Source of the DNA: Lepidurus packardi
Taxonomy: Eukaryota; Arthropoda; Branchiopoda; Notostraca; Triopsidae
Assembly (NCBI GenBank): GCA_023053545.1
Contig: JAKZAN010000002.1
Location: 12,768,790 to 12,832,789 of the forward strand
DNA length: 64,000 bases
Direction: 5' to 3'
Below, one piece after another: positions 36,027 to 48,382 of this stretch. Every line of letters starts with the position of its first letter. Position 1 is the first letter of the stretch. Made by a program: the position numbers and the translations under genes. The notes under the pieces were generated by a model. The model was not told the origin of the DNA. It saw nothing but the letters and a program-made list of their open reading frames with translations, and did not search any database.

Positions 36027-38149
36027 TCGAACTTTCCCCTTCAAACTCGCCCAGACCATTGCGCTATTGCCAACAGTGAAACGCAGAGAAATTCGGAACA
36101 CAGGAGGGTTTGTGCTCCTAAGCTATAGAAGAGCCATAAGCTGTAGAAACCATTCATAGATTCGCGGTAGAGGAAAGGGAAGCCAGGCAAATGCCTTTCT
36201 ACAAACTACAAGGTAGAGTTCTATCCGTTAGCATCCGGAAGCTCGATAGAATCTCTAATCCCTGCTTTGATGATTACACAAACACATTACATTAACAACC
36301 CTTCCACCTCTGTTTCCCTCCTCTCCGCTCCCCCCTCTTCCTGTACTGTACGTTTTCCCCAAAGTTGCTCTTCGCTTCCCGCAACTTCCTAAGCGCTAAT
36401 AACAGGAAGGTAAGTAAAAACCCCCTAGCTTTGCCCCCGTCAAAAGGTGTACAGTAACCGACCGCTCGTGGGGTACTAAAAGCGCCATTCTCATTACCGT
36501 GCAAGGGGTTTGGGTCTTTACCGAATCTACGTACCGAATTACACTCAAACTACCTTAAAACTTACAAGGGGAGTAATTTGGCATTAAAAAGGGCAAAAAG
36601 CATCATTTCATCCGAAGTGTCTTCTAAGCTTCCAATGCCCCCCAAACCGAAACCTTGAAGAAAATCCTTGATGAAAACTGCTGATTAATTAAGATCGCAA
36701 TTAATAGGGTAACCCTGACTCGATCAGATAACTCACCCGCATCGCGCAACCCCTCTCCCCCTTTCAAATCTACTCAACTCGAATCCAAGCCAATAATACG
36801 AAAAAAGAAAAAAAAAAGAAAAGGAAAAAGAGACCCTTAGCTTGCCATTTCCCACCAAAAAAGCGAAACTGACACCGGAAAAACTGGTTCCCATAGGGTA
36901 ATATTTGAACGTAACCCTAAACTCGCTAAACTCGAATAGAACTTTTTTTTTAAAAAAAGAGCAGAATAGACTGTTGTTAGGCCTCCCAGCATCTTTTTCT
37001 CTCTTCTCTCTTGGTTCTCGACATTCGCTACGTAAGCGTTCTCGCTTTTCAAACACGTTTTGGCTTGACAACGTGGTACTTGTCCACCCTGAAACCCCCC
37101 TTACGCTTCAGCACCCTAATTAGAGTACGGACGCTAGATAGGTTTGGGTGTATGGTATGTTATGTATGTCTTGGGGGGTCTTGAAGCTCTACTTTCCAAT
37201 ATTTCGAGGAATTTTGGGGAGACGCAGGGAAAAAGAAGGCTCGGTGCAAATTTATATACATCTATTCTTGTTTGACACACGTCACCATATCCAATTTGGG
37301 AAATCTTCTTTCCAGGACACTTCCAGGCCACTTCCAGGACACTTCCAGGCCAAAATGCACTAACTGTAGCACTTTGACTTTCTTGAAATCGTTCCGATTC
37401 GAGAGAATTTGAAACTTTCTTGAAATCGGTTTAATGCGAAAGAATTTGGAAATGCACTGTTTGGAATTCACGGAGAAAGTGGAGAAAATTTTCCAAATTT
37501 AAATTCAGGAAATTCTGTTAACGTTCTAAAGGTTCTCGAGATTTGAGAGGTTCGTTTTCAATTTTTTCGGGATTTTTTTTAAAAAGAGTTTCTCAAGAAA
37601 ATCACGTCTATTCCTTCGCGGCAACATTGGGTGACTGAAAGGTCTGAAAGGTCTGAAAGTGAATCGACTTGCTCCCTTTTTCACCACTTGCCATGTGGTG
37701 ATGGAGCCTGGAGCGGTTTTGGCACTGAGAATCGAAAAGCGGAACCCCAGAAGGCGGGGCTTGGGCCTATCGAATCGTAAAGCACCCCTGCTCCTTCCGA
37801 AAACCATCTCATCTGACACAACTAGAGAATAGTGCAGTTCCCCATTGTTAGGCTAGGAATGGATTTAACCTATCTTTACTTGTCCTATAGAACGCGAATA
37901 AAAATAAAAAGTACGAAAACTCGTATATAAAGGTTATCCCCCCCCCCTTCTTTCATTCCATTTCCCAGGTAAGCAGTGCAAACGAGCCAAAACTTTTTTT
38001 ACGGCGCCCTAAAAAAAAGTACTGATCTTCGCAACAATAGGCGAAGAATATCAATACCAGCGAGCTCTGCCTCCCTTGGCGCTTCCTAAAATAGCCTCTA
38101 AAAATAACAAAATGAAATACAGAAAATCCTCCCATAATTAAAAAGTACA

Positions 38150-38800
38150 CTTACTACACTTACCAAAGCTTACTACTTACTACCAAATTTATTAAGAAAC
38201 TATGACAATATACCATAAGAATATGAATTCCAAATTTCAAAAAATTACCAAGAAAAAATTACCAAAAAAATTACCAAAAAAAAATTACCAAATTTTTTTT
38301 AAAATGAAAAAAAAAAAATAATATTTTTTTTTAATAAAAAAAATTAAAAATAAAAAAAAAATACCAAAGCTTACTACCAAATTTATTATGAAACTATGAC
38401 AATAAACCATAAGAATATGAATAAGAATTTATAATAATTTATTAAGAAACTATGACAATAAACCATAAGAATAAGAATATGAATTCCAAATTTCCAAAAA
38501 TTACCAAGAAAAAATTCACCCCAAAAATGCCAAAAAAAATTACCAAAAAATTTTAAAAAATAAATAGTTTTTTTTAATTAAAAAAAAATAAAAAAAAAAT
38601 TTACCAAAGCTTACTACCAAATTTATTAAGAAACTATGACAATATACCATAAGAATATGAATACCAAATTACCAAAAATTACCAAAAAAATTACCAAAAT
38701 TTAAAAATAAAATACAAAAAAATACCAAAAAAAGACCAAAAAAAGACCAAACTTTACTACCAAATTTATTAAGAAACTAAAACAATATACCATGAGAATT
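38150..38800. repeat. AT-rich ~200-240-bp tandem array
   Basis: ACCAAAGCTTACTACCAAAT, then TTATTAAGAAACTATGACAA, then ACCATAAGAATATGAA recurs at least four times. Runs of A/T and ACCAAAAA units between them vary in length. Confidence 0.88.
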
Positions 38801-39091
38801 TTGTCTTGTTTGACGCTTATCTTACCCAGAAGCTTAAATAGCAAAATTAAAAAAAAAATCCTATGTATCTTCCATATAAATAAATATACAAGTCAACGGA
38901 AATTGACTTAAAACAAATAAATTAAAAAAATAAATAAATAGAGGGCAGCACGTACAACAATTCTCCATGCTTTCTCCGCAAAATCCATTTCGAACCTCAT
39001 TTCAACGTTTTTCTTTCTTTTTTATATCCGAATATCATTTCTCAGAAAATGATCAAAAGGAAAGTTTGGAAACCCTTTCTCTCAATTAGTA

Positions 39092-39099
39092 TGACGTCA
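39092..39099. promoter_or_regulatory. CRE palindrome TGACGTCA
   Basis: Full 8-bp cAMP-response element consensus. Exact matches also occur at 1534-1541, 26188-26195, 26358-26365, 45797-45804 and 45852-45859. Function not shown. Confidence 0.3.
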
Positions 39100-39680
39100 C
39101 ACAAAACACAATTACAAGTTGAGACTTTAAAATGTACAGAGTTTCGGCGTCTTAACGGCGCCAAAAGACCCTCCGGACGTCACTCATTAGGATGTCAATA
39201 ATGTTCCACACAGACAACATATGCGCCAGAAAGCCAAGCAACTATTCCGTAAAACCAAAACATGATACTCTTTGCCAAGCGGCAGTGCTTCTTAAATGCC
39301 CCCAACGGCAAACGAGTCAGGAAGCTAACCATCTGCTTTAAGGTGCAGAATATTCGAAGAGGGGAGTACAAGTAACACAAGTTGGCAACCGCCGCAGGGT
39401 TCCAACAATCAAAAAGTCCTAAAGCCGGAAGTAGGAGCCACGTGGCGACGTTCGGCGCGCGCGCCAAGGCACGTATAGACACCTAACGGGTTTCTATTGC
39501 CCCTTTCCGCTGCTGCTGCCCCTAATCCGCTGTTTTTATTAAGCTAGAACAAAGGGAGCTTGGAAAAAGATCTAGCTTTGTTTTTCTTAGCCAAACAGCT
39601 GCCATCCGGGTACGTTCGGAGGTCATTCAAAGTCCAGGTGGTTCTTTTTTGTTGACCCACCGGTATTTTTGTCGTCGACA

Positions 39681-39695
39681 ACGCCATCTAGCAAG
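39681..39695 (+). promoter_or_regulatory. CTCF-like motif
   Basis: ACGCCATCTAGCAAG, a partial match to the reverse complement of the CTCF core. Confidence 0.25.
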
Positions 39696-40560
39696 CGAAT
39701 CTAGAACTACTCACTAGATCCTGTCTTCACTTCTACCAATTTTTTGGGGCAATTTAAAAAAAAAGAACAGAAAAGAAATCTACATGAAACAACTAAACCG
39801 TTTCAAGAGAATTTTTAAGAGAGAATGGCGGAAATTTAAATTTTTAAGTTTTTAAGGGACGGTTTTCAGTTTCAAGCAAAACTAGGTTCCTAAGCAAATT
39901 TTGCTGGTTTGTTTGTTTTATTTTTGCTTTAATTAGAAGAGGCTTGAAGTTATAAATTAGCGCTAACAAGCTGGCAAAAGGGTTTCAGAAAAAAAATAAG
40001 CATGCCCCACTTTAGTCAATGAGCCCAGAATTAATGTTGCGGTCGTTCAATTAAGCAGAGATGATCACGAAAAAAAAAGGATGGCTCCCAGACAAGTGTC
40101 GAGAGCAGCTGCTCGGCATGTTCGTTCATATGAACTATGTTGCCAAGAGACTTTTAAAAAACGGACTCTGCCAAATGTATTACCATTTTTCTATATTTAT
40201 GGACTGCATGCGCGTGAATTAGTCGTTTTTCTTTACACTCGCTACATTCCAGTCCTTTTTTTCATCTGACATGATGCCAAATCTTAATGCTCTTAATCTT
40301 AACTACAAATTTCGAAATTATTCGTGTTTCACTATTTACTAACTCTTTACGAAACTAAATTTTAATTCGGCATTACTTTCTAATCTATTTTGATGATTTT
40401 AATGTAATTTTTTACTACTTTAATAGTTCCCAATTTAACCTTTATTTCCTAAATTCCTCCAACAAATTCCAGGAATGAAAATTGCACTTGCATTTTTATA
40501 TCCATCTGAAGTGTGTAAGCATTGCAGCTTTGCAATCGAATGAAAAGCCGCCATTAAACC

Positions 40561-40592
<32 letters not shown>

Positions 40593-40595
40593 AAC

Positions 40596-41123
40596 CTGAT
40601 CCCAATGATTCCATATCCTCCCGCCAGATGGAGTCGAGATCTCCGGCGGAACTGGTCACGTCTTCCGCGTCCAAGTCAAACTGTTTACGTGGCGTACCTC
40701 CGGGTGAGTAAACCACTACGTCATGATAAGGCAGGTTCTTAAGCTCTGTCAATACTCCAAGTGGTTCTTCCTCTCTGGACACTCGTGGTTCGTGTCCGAG
40801 GACTTTGAAGGCTTTGCGAGTCCCAAAGCGGGCCAAGTCCCCGAAATCGCCCCAGACTCCCGTCTCCGCATTATTATTCCCCGGAGACGAGAGCTTACGC
40901 CCTCTAATGGGCCACCGGGTACACACTTCGCCGTACACGGGTCGTTTCAACTGAGGGGATTTGCGAGGGGACGGAGTCCTCGAATTGGGCCATGATGAAT
41001 CCAAGTCAATCGTAGGTTCTTTCCCCAAGTTAATTGTGTGTCGGAAGCCGATTAAGCGGTTTCCTTTCCGGACTTGTACATCCGCTAGTGAACCTGGCTC
41101 GTTGTCACTCTGATGACTGGGCG
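40596..41123 (-). CDS. raskol/SYNGAP1: RasGAP long-isoform exon, Ser/Pro-rich linker
   Basis: 528-bp internal exon. It enters with CG (completing GCG with the G left by 47843), carries 175 codons and exits with one G. It encodes EPGSLADVQVRKGNRLIGF, then RHTINLGKEPTIDLDSSW, SRTPSPRKSPQLKRPVYGE and ends SIWREDMESLGS. The reading frame stays open left of position 41019, which supports the more upstream acceptor (TAG before 41123) over AAAG before 41018; both give the same phase. The donor CAG|GTTGGA is weak and is followed by U29 in the transcript. It forms part of the insert in the PH domain and has many Ser-Pro sites. Its function is unknown. Confidence 0.76.
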
Positions 41124-41305
41124 CTATTTTTCCATTTTTTACAAAATAAAAGCAACAGATTTCCTTTTAAGTTTAAGAAATGCCTCTGGGGACCGGAATT
41201 ATTGAGATTTTATGAATGGAATGTTAAATTTAAAGTGGATTTACAGTATTCCGAGGGTTTTTTGCGCCGAATAATCGATGTCCACATGCGACTATGCGAC
41301 ATGGT

Positions 41306-41320
41306 GGCGCTATCTAGCGG
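41306..41320 (+). promoter_or_regulatory. CTCF-like motif
   Basis: GGCGCTATCTAGCGG resembles the reverse-complement CTCF core and is close to the 60425-60440 motif. Confidence 0.3.
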
Positions 41321-42949
41321 TGATACTGTGAACCGCTTGCTGCGATCGATGCCAAATGCTTCCCAATTTCAACCAAAGTGGTCATCAAACGTCTTGGGGG
41401 GGCTGTAATGACGATCTTTGGGGGTTAGGATGGAGGGAATCATGTAGCGTGGAGCCCGAAGGGTTCTTTTCGGTGGGAAACGATTGGCAGTATAATTTAG
41501 CACAGGGCAATTTGGGAAGCTTTGGAACCTTTCTTGCGGGATTTTCCCAGACGTGGGAGTTTCAAGACAAACAGAACAGACCCCAGAATAAAAGTTTACA
41601 GCCTTTCACATCTTACGATAGCTCACATCTAAATTCAAAGTTCCTGTATGCGCCCCTAACTCGCTTAAAGGGGCTGTTTGTAGTAAGTATGCTCAGGAAA
41701 CATAAACAAAAGCCCGGCCATGAATAAAAGTAAACAATGATGACTACTCAACCGAAAGCTTAGCTCAAGTAGCGACTTGTCCTAATTTTTCAAATTTCTA
41801 TGGGAGTTGGATACGGAGCTATCTGCGGTTAAACTTAAATAGGCCCCGCCCTATTCCTCTAGCGACCAGAGTCACCTAGCGGGAACATATACAACTACCT
41901 GAGCAAAACCCTTCCTGTAGAGCGAAATTGATCAGATCATATTCTTATCTTTATCGACTTGAGTAGTTTGAAAATGTGATTTACTAAAAAGGAAAACTTG
42001 AAAAAAAATTATTTCGCAAGTTTAAACAAGAGTTAAGTGAATCGCCAATAGGCAATTTACGATCATCAGCTTGACAGCAATATTTCCAGAAATTAGTATG
42101 CTAATTGAACAACCTCGAATTCAACCAGTTTTCTAACACAAAAATATGTAAATCTGATACCATTTCGCCGTTTAAGGAAGGACATTGGGAAGAGGGGGGT
42201 CTTTGCTCTGTTCTGCTTTCCCCCGTTATGACCACGACACACTTTTATATGTGCTCGGTTGAAGACATTTGTATGCTCTCGAACACATTGATCGGTCGCG
42301 TCCTTGGATCCATCTGTATAACCCTCCTTTTACTCCCCGGGATTTTGGCACAATGCGCACCAGGGAGCGTTTCGCGACCGCATTGTGCAGCTCGAAATCG
42401 AAGGATTCCTTGCCAAAAAGAAAGATCCAAAGTGACGACTCACTCTGTAAACTCTGTACACTCTGTACACTCGGTAACCCTTTTATCCCTTACCCTCAGG
42501 TCCCCAAGGGGTTAAAAGGGGTGCAGCCCTAACAATCACGTGCTTTTCATCGTCAATTGACGGAATCAATAGCTCTAGCGAGCAGAATTAAGTCAGGGCC
42601 AAAAAAAAAGGAGAAAAAAAAATAACAAAAATAGACAAACTTTATTACCTTTCCCCGTTGCCAAAAAAAAGCGTGTCATCAAAAGCTTCATCTCGAAGGC
42701 AATAAAATTCGATTTTTCCTCCGTTTTTTAACTGCTCAAAAAAAACGAAAATTGCACGCTCCATATGCGACCCAAAAGCACAATTTTCCCTTTCAAACCT
42801 TGTTAATCTTTCGCCTTCTGTGCTCTCATTTCGGACATCAATACCCCCGCCCGCTATTGCTTCCCTTTCGTTTACCATGAACGATTTCTGCCGCTTAAGG
42901 CTCCCCTATAGAGCTGGGGAAATGAGCAGAAATACTCATGTTCGGAATA

Positions 42950-43186
42950 TTTCACTGTTGGTAATAATGAAAGTTTTACGAGTCTTTACGCTAGAGTACA
43001 GCAGGGCTGGCCACAACGAAATCGCCTTTATGCAGGCAAGTATTTCATTGTTGACACCATATAAAGCTTTGACGCAAGACTAATTTCCTTGTTGGCAATA
43101 ATGAAAGAGTCTTTCGACTAGAGTGCTGGCCACAATGAAGTCGCCCTTTTATGTAGGCAAGTATTTCATTGTTGACAACAACGAAA
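42950..43186. repeat. Cluster of dispersed palindromes
   Basis: TTTCACTGTTGGTAATAATGAAA (42950), TTTCATTGTTGACACCAT (about 43044), TTTCCTTGTTGGCAATAATG (43084) and TTTCATTGTTGACAACAACG (43164). They are separated by repeated CTAGAGTNC...GGCCACAANGAANTCGCC...ATGNAGGCAAG segments, so the cluster is a short tandem repeat of ~130 bp built around the palindrome. Confidence 0.85.
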
Positions 43187-44394
43187 AACGTAGCTTTTAC
43201 GCAAGACTATTGCATTGTTGGTTAAGAATGAAATAAAAGCCCTTGTGGGAGCTAGGTAGAGCCTTGAGCCAATGAAAATAAAAAGAAATAATGAAATTTT
43301 AATTTGTCTGATTTTTCATTTTTTTCCATCAAGGAAAAAGGGATAAGAAAATAATAAAAAACAATTTCCTAAGCCAGACGCAATGTAAAGTTAAGCGCTT
43401 TTATACTCTGCCCCTGCTTGCTTTTGATAAGAAGATTTGCTCGGACCATAAATCAAAACAGAAAATAAAAAATGAAATAAAAATAAACCCAGCTTCCCCC
43501 CCCCTTTACCGTTGTAACGTAATCCGCGAGAAATGGAGCGTGCTTCTTCCCTTCTTTTATGCATTTACACTACAACCGTCTAACAAGGCAAGCAATATCC
43601 TATGCAACGAATGCGAGAAGGACAAGTTTACAAAAAAAAAATACAAAAAAAAAAAAAAAATACAAAAAAAGTGCGCTTTAGTTTTTCACCGCAAAGCAAA
43701 ATGACGTTTGCGAAAGAAAGAAAAACCGCAATCCAATTTACCTTCCACTCGTCCTTTTCTCTCCCTCGAAAACCAAAAAAAAAAGAAATGAAAAAAAAAA
43801 AATCCTAAAGGATTTTGTGGCTGTTTTTTTTGTGTGTTCAGGATTATTTCGCCTCTCGGCCAGCTTAAGCTTGGTTTAAACCATCCCCATGTCGGACCTC
43901 CATCATGTAAAATACCCTACTTTCTGGCTTTTAATGGATATAAAACGCATAAAAACCAGAGCCGTTGAATGTTGGCTTTATGGACGATTAATCCGATGTT
44001 CGGTCTTTCTTTTTCAAGTCTACCACTCAGCTGGGATCTGTGTTTCATGTTATAAAGCCAATCGTTTCCCCTCAAATCCAAAAAATAAATAAGCCTTCGG
44101 CTCCGGAAAAGTTCAGATTCTAAGTTTAATGTCGTGTTCAGAAAGCCAAATGGATTTGATTTGACCTCGGATCAGAGGGTGTTGGTTAATCGGCATGGGA
44201 AGGCAATTAAGATGGTCCTTTGATGAAGGAAACCATGATCGTCTTGAGAATGTGTCCAAAAGTCAAGGAAATATGAGCGAGTGATCAAAGTTGGGTTGAA
44301 ATTGGAGTCAAAATAACCCAAAAAGGCCTCAAAGCGGATTCTATTTGTATTTTTATGTCGAATTTCAAGCGTATTCACCGAAAGTACTCGACTT

Positions 44395-45065
44395 TCTCGT
44401 CGACTTATTGGAAAACAGTGGATTTCGAGTTTGTTTTTACCGAAAAGATTCGATTTCGAGTGGCAGTTACCGAAAGTAGTTGACTTTCTCGTCAACTTAC
44501 AGGAAAGTAGTCGATTTTGAGTTGGTTTTAGCGAAAAGATTCGATTTTCAAGTGGCAGTTAGCGAAAGTAGTCGACTTTCTCGTCAACTTACAGGAAAAT
44601 AGTCGATTTCGAGTTGGTTTTAGCGAAAAGATTCGATTTTCAAGTGGCAGTTACCGAAAGTAGTCGACTTTCTCGTCAATTTACAGGAAAATAGTCGATT
44701 TTAAGTTGGTTTCACCAAAAAGATTCGATTTTCAAGTGACAGTTACCGAAAGTAGTCGACTTTCTCGTCAACTTACAGGAAAGTAGTCGATTTCGAGTGT
44801 CTTTTTACCAAATGTAGTCGATTTTCGAGTGGCAGTTAGCGAAAGTAGTTGACTTTCTAGTCAATTTATAGGAAAACAGTCGATTTCGAGTTGGTTTCAC
44901 CAAAAAGATTCGATTTTCAAGTGGCAGTTACCGAAAGTAGTCGACTTTCTCGTCAACTTACGGGAAAATAGTCGATTTCGAGTGTCTTTTACCGAAAAGA
45001 TTCGATTTTCGAGTGGCAGTTACCGAATGTAGTCGACTTTCTAGTTAACTTTCTAGTCAACTTCC
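44395..45065. repeat. ~92-bp minisatellite, about 7 copies
   Basis: GTCGACTTTCTCGTCAACTT recurs at about 44571, 44663 and onward every ~92 bp, with GTCGATTTCGAGTTGGTTTT and CGATTTTCAAGTGGCAGTTA. Sub-motifs of the form AAAGTAGTCGA/AAAAGATTCGA repeat within the unit, so it looks built from a shorter ~30-bp ancestor. Confidence 0.93.
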
Positions 45066-45796
45066 CCGAGTGTCTCGCTATTTCCTTGACTTCTGGTTTC
45101 CCGTACTGTTAAATACATCTAACTTTATCTAAAAGTTTGCTCAAAAAATAAGTGGAGAAAAAAATTTCCTCCGGAATTGATGGACCTTTGACGGATTATG
45201 TGAAGAAAAGACGTTTGGGCACGTAAACACGGCGTAAGTCAAATGCAAGAAAAACCTAGTTCAGTAAATTGATTTCCAACGCAACTTCACTTCGACACTG
45301 ATACACTAATTTGCGAGGATGAACTTGGATTTTTTAAGTAATTTTTTTTTATAGCTTTCGTTTCTGTTTGCGTGTTGTTTGAACGTTTGAAAAGGGAAAA
45401 CACTGGGTTTGTAAAAAGTTTGGACCCACACAAAACAGGAACTATATGACTGCAAAGTTATGTATACACTGTGGCCACATCCGCTGAATCAGTGACATTC
45501 GCTTCCCCACTTTTCCTCTCTCGCGATTTTACTTGGCCTCCTAGCCCGACCACGTCCAGGAAAACACTCTTTGACCCGGGACCGGCCACTGATGCTAAAA
45601 CGTTGAAGCGTCCGGCGCAGAAGAACTTGTGGGAATATTTTTTTCTATTAAAATTGGAAAATTGGAAATTTTGGAAAACGCCTAACGTAATTCTGTTTGA
45701 GCGTAGGGAATGAAGATGGAAAGGCAGGTAATTGTTGTCTTTTTAGTTTTGTTCTAGGAGGCACGGTTCGGGAGATAGCCGAGGTTGAAGTTGGGG

Positions 45797-45859
45797 TGAC
45801 GTCATCCCGTGGCCACGCCTTCCCGGGAGCGCCTGGGGGCTTGAGCCGTTGTGACGTCA
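45797..45859. promoter_or_regulatory. Paired CRE palindromes in a GC-richer block
   Basis: TGACGTCA at 45797-45804 and 45852-45859, 55 bp apart. They lie in a GC- and CpG-richer stretch (45740-45900) of an otherwise AT-rich intron. Paired full CREs are typical of cAMP/CREB-responsive enhancers or promoters; here this is inference from motif and composition. Confidence 0.4.
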
Positions 45860-47842
45860 CTGTAGGAATGTTTGCTGATTTTCTCGGTTAGTTTCAATCC
45901 CACAAGACCGTGCAATATGGCGTTGGAACCGGCATTTCAAGCTGCATTAAAATAAATGACGCCCTCGCTTACCAAATTCCAAAAGTTAGTTAAGCAATTA
46001 AGGGCATTCAAGAAAAAAAAAGTGGAATGGAGTCCCAACTTGGCAATTAGCCCCAAACCGAGCAGCCTATACAGTAACTCCCATCTGCCCCACACAAAAG
46101 CTTCTTTCTTTTTTTCCTAGGGGGTGGTGGGTTGTACAAGAATAACCACTTTATGCCTTTCTAAACAAAACTGCTCTCCAAACGAGAGTCGAGTCCGAAA
46201 GATTCCAAATCCTGCGAACAATAAAAGCATGCGTGTGTGAGTGACGGGCGCCATTCTGGACACACTTTACGCAGCAATCCGTCTTAGCTACGAGATTGTA
46301 ATTTTGTCAAGCTTCGAAAAGTTCTTTCTCTCTCCGTCTCCCTCTCTCGTTTTTTCTTTTCATTTTTACTCGAAAGTCAAAATCGATTCCAGTTCCAGCA
46401 ACGCTCTTTAACAAACGTTCCAGAGAACTAGAAAAAAGACCCAGAGCTCCAAACGCCAGAACTGTAACTCCACGCCAAAACGCATTCTTCTTATTTTTCT
46501 CCTGAAATACCAAACTCAAACTCTTCCGAACTAAAAAGGACAAAAGGCGTACGGTACTGTACCACATCTAGCATCTTACACATTCCACGTTTAGTATCTT
46601 GGGTACTGTACCATCTTTCTAGCCCACCCAAGAGCCAAATTCGCTCCGTTCCATAGCAAAGTTGCCAAGCAAGTTCATGTCTCTCCATTTATCTGCACAA
46701 AAAAAGAAGACCAAAAGCCCAAATTTTCAACTTTTCTTTTTCCCTCACACACGATGAAACTTCCAAAAGACCTGCCCACTTTTTTCCACCAACCCAACAA
46801 CTTCTCACCAACTCCCTAAAAAGAAGCTCATCAGCATAACGTTAAATAAAAAAGAACACGAACTAGCCAAAAAAATAAATTTTTAAAAAAAGTCCTTTAT
46901 AATCAACACAACTTCTCCAACTTTTGGACGGGGAAATGAACGCAAACTGTTCTATCCTAATTTTTTCCCCAATTTCCAAAGCCTAAATTTCCCTAAATTT
47001 TTTTCTTAATTATTTTTCTTAATTAAGCTTAAAAAATCCATATTTTGGACCAGGAAGCCTTAATAATTAAGGAGAGATTTTCTAGCGAAAACTTTCCGAG
47101 ATTGGAAGTTACAACCAGAGCTCGCAACTCATAACTTATTTAAAAAGAAAATCCGTAGAAATATGTGGCAATTAACAACGATACCCTTAATGCAGCTGAT
47201 TTTTTTGGTAACAATTCTTTCTATTTTTTTTATTACTTTCTGTGTTTTAAGTGTATAAATTCCAAGAACAATCATCGCCAGTTTGGGTTCTCGTAAACTT
47301 TCCGACACCGGAGATGGAAAACCAGGCCCTTGTTTGTGTGATGTGTGGTTTTTGAGGTTTTAAACTCGATCTTATACGCAGGAAGTGAATAGCACTACGC
47401 ACAACTGTAAATGTGGCTTTTCGTTTCAATTCTTTCCTTTCCAAATTAATTTAAAAAACCTTTACGGGTTCTATCACGACTATCTATCCTTTTAAGAAAA
47501 TCAACCCGTTTTCCCTAATAAATAAGTAAAGTATAATTTAATAATAAATAAGTTCCCTAATTTCCCACTCAATAGTTCACTGTAAAGGTGCTCGCTTGCT
47601 AGATCATTGGAATACCAGAAATTTCAGGAAATACCCAAAATTGTAAAAACAATAAAGAATTCCTATCTCTTTTGGGATTGAACGATCAGTAATAGGGCAG
47701 TCAACGCCAGGAATATCGTTAGCTAATCACCCAAGTGTAGAAACAGAAAGGGTGGGACTTTAACCCTTCCCAGCGAGTTCAAATGGGTCAAAGGAGAGCC
47801 AAATGTGGAAAAGTTGGCAAGAAATTTATCTTTTTCTCCTAC

Positions 47843-48038
47843 CTGATGATGGGCTGGCAGCATACGGGTCATCTCGCAGGGAAATGCTGTCGCAGTAATC
47901 TCCCGTTCCATCTTCTTCAATGTCTTCCAGGACAGGCGCAGGCCCCGCCCCCATGTCGTAACCCCAGCGGCGCTTAAAATGTCTCGCCCCGCCATCTAAG
48001 CGAACGCGCGGCAAATCCAAGAACAAAGAATCCCCGAT
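47843..48038 (-). CDS. raskol/SYNGAP1: RasGAP long isoform, PH-domain strand exon
   Basis: 196-bp internal exon, phase 0 in and one base out. The acceptor is TTGTTGTTGGACAG and the donor GTAGGA. It encodes IGDSLFLDLPRVRLDGGAR, FKRRWGYDMGAGPAPVLED and an acidic tail ending DDPYAASPSS. The hydrophobic/basic beginning continues the PH fold started in the exon at 48789-48907. A second acceptor 23 nt upstream would fit an alternative phase, but phase 0 matches the preceding exons. Confidence 0.74.
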
Positions 48039-48382
48039 CTGTCCAACAACAACAAATTCTTTAACAAAAAACCCCAAAAAAAGTTTCCTTCCAGATGCTA
48101 CACATCTACTAACGAAAAAACATTCTTTTCAAAAGAAACTACAATTCCACACGTCCTGGCATTCTTTTCCAAAGAAATACAATAAGCAATGATCCCAAGC
48201 AAGCACACAATTTCTACAAATCGCTAAAAAAAAAAAAAAAAATAAATAAATACAAATAATTAAATACATTAGATACAAGAAAATCATTAAAGGAACGAAA
48301 ATTGAGTCGAAATTAAGAAAAAGGGCGACATGCATGGCATTCAATTAGAGTTAATGTGAGTTAATTTGTTATTTTTTTTTAC

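Larger units (their letters stand above)
32748..40595 (-). other. Intron / upstream region of the intermediate isoform
   Basis: 7.8 kb without recognised exons. The first ~150 bp right of 32747 is GC-richer and may be promoter. It includes the palindrome at 36004-36026, the AT-rich array (38150-38800), a TGACGTCA (39092-39099), a CTCF-like motif (39681-39695), and an A29 run (40561-40589) that abuts the donor of the next exon. The segment 39195-39482 is open on the minus strand, but no domain or splice context was recognised. Confidence 0.6.
41124..47842 (-). other. Large intron with palindromes and 92-bp array
   Basis: 6.7 kb. It has a CTCF-like motif (41306-41320), an unassigned open block at 42250-42500, a palindrome cluster (42950-43186), a 92-bp array (44395-45065) and a GC-richer block with paired TGACGTCA (45460-45900). 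The rest is AT-rich and apparently unique, with simple A/T tracts near 43620-43680. Confidence 0.6.

Noticed and set aside
39195..39482. 95-codon minus frame with hydrophobic stretches
   Set aside because: No ATG context, splice sites or recognisable domain; hydrophobic residues follow base composition.
41019..41028. ATG-like start or AAAG acceptor for the 40.6-kb exon
   Set aside because: The in-frame coding sequence continues upstream with protein-like composition to the TAG acceptor before 41123, in the same phase.
48038..48062. Alternative acceptor (TGTTAAAG) for the exon at 47843-48038
   Set aside because: It gives an entry phase that fails with the preceding exons at 48383 and 48789; kept only as a possibility if those are skipped.
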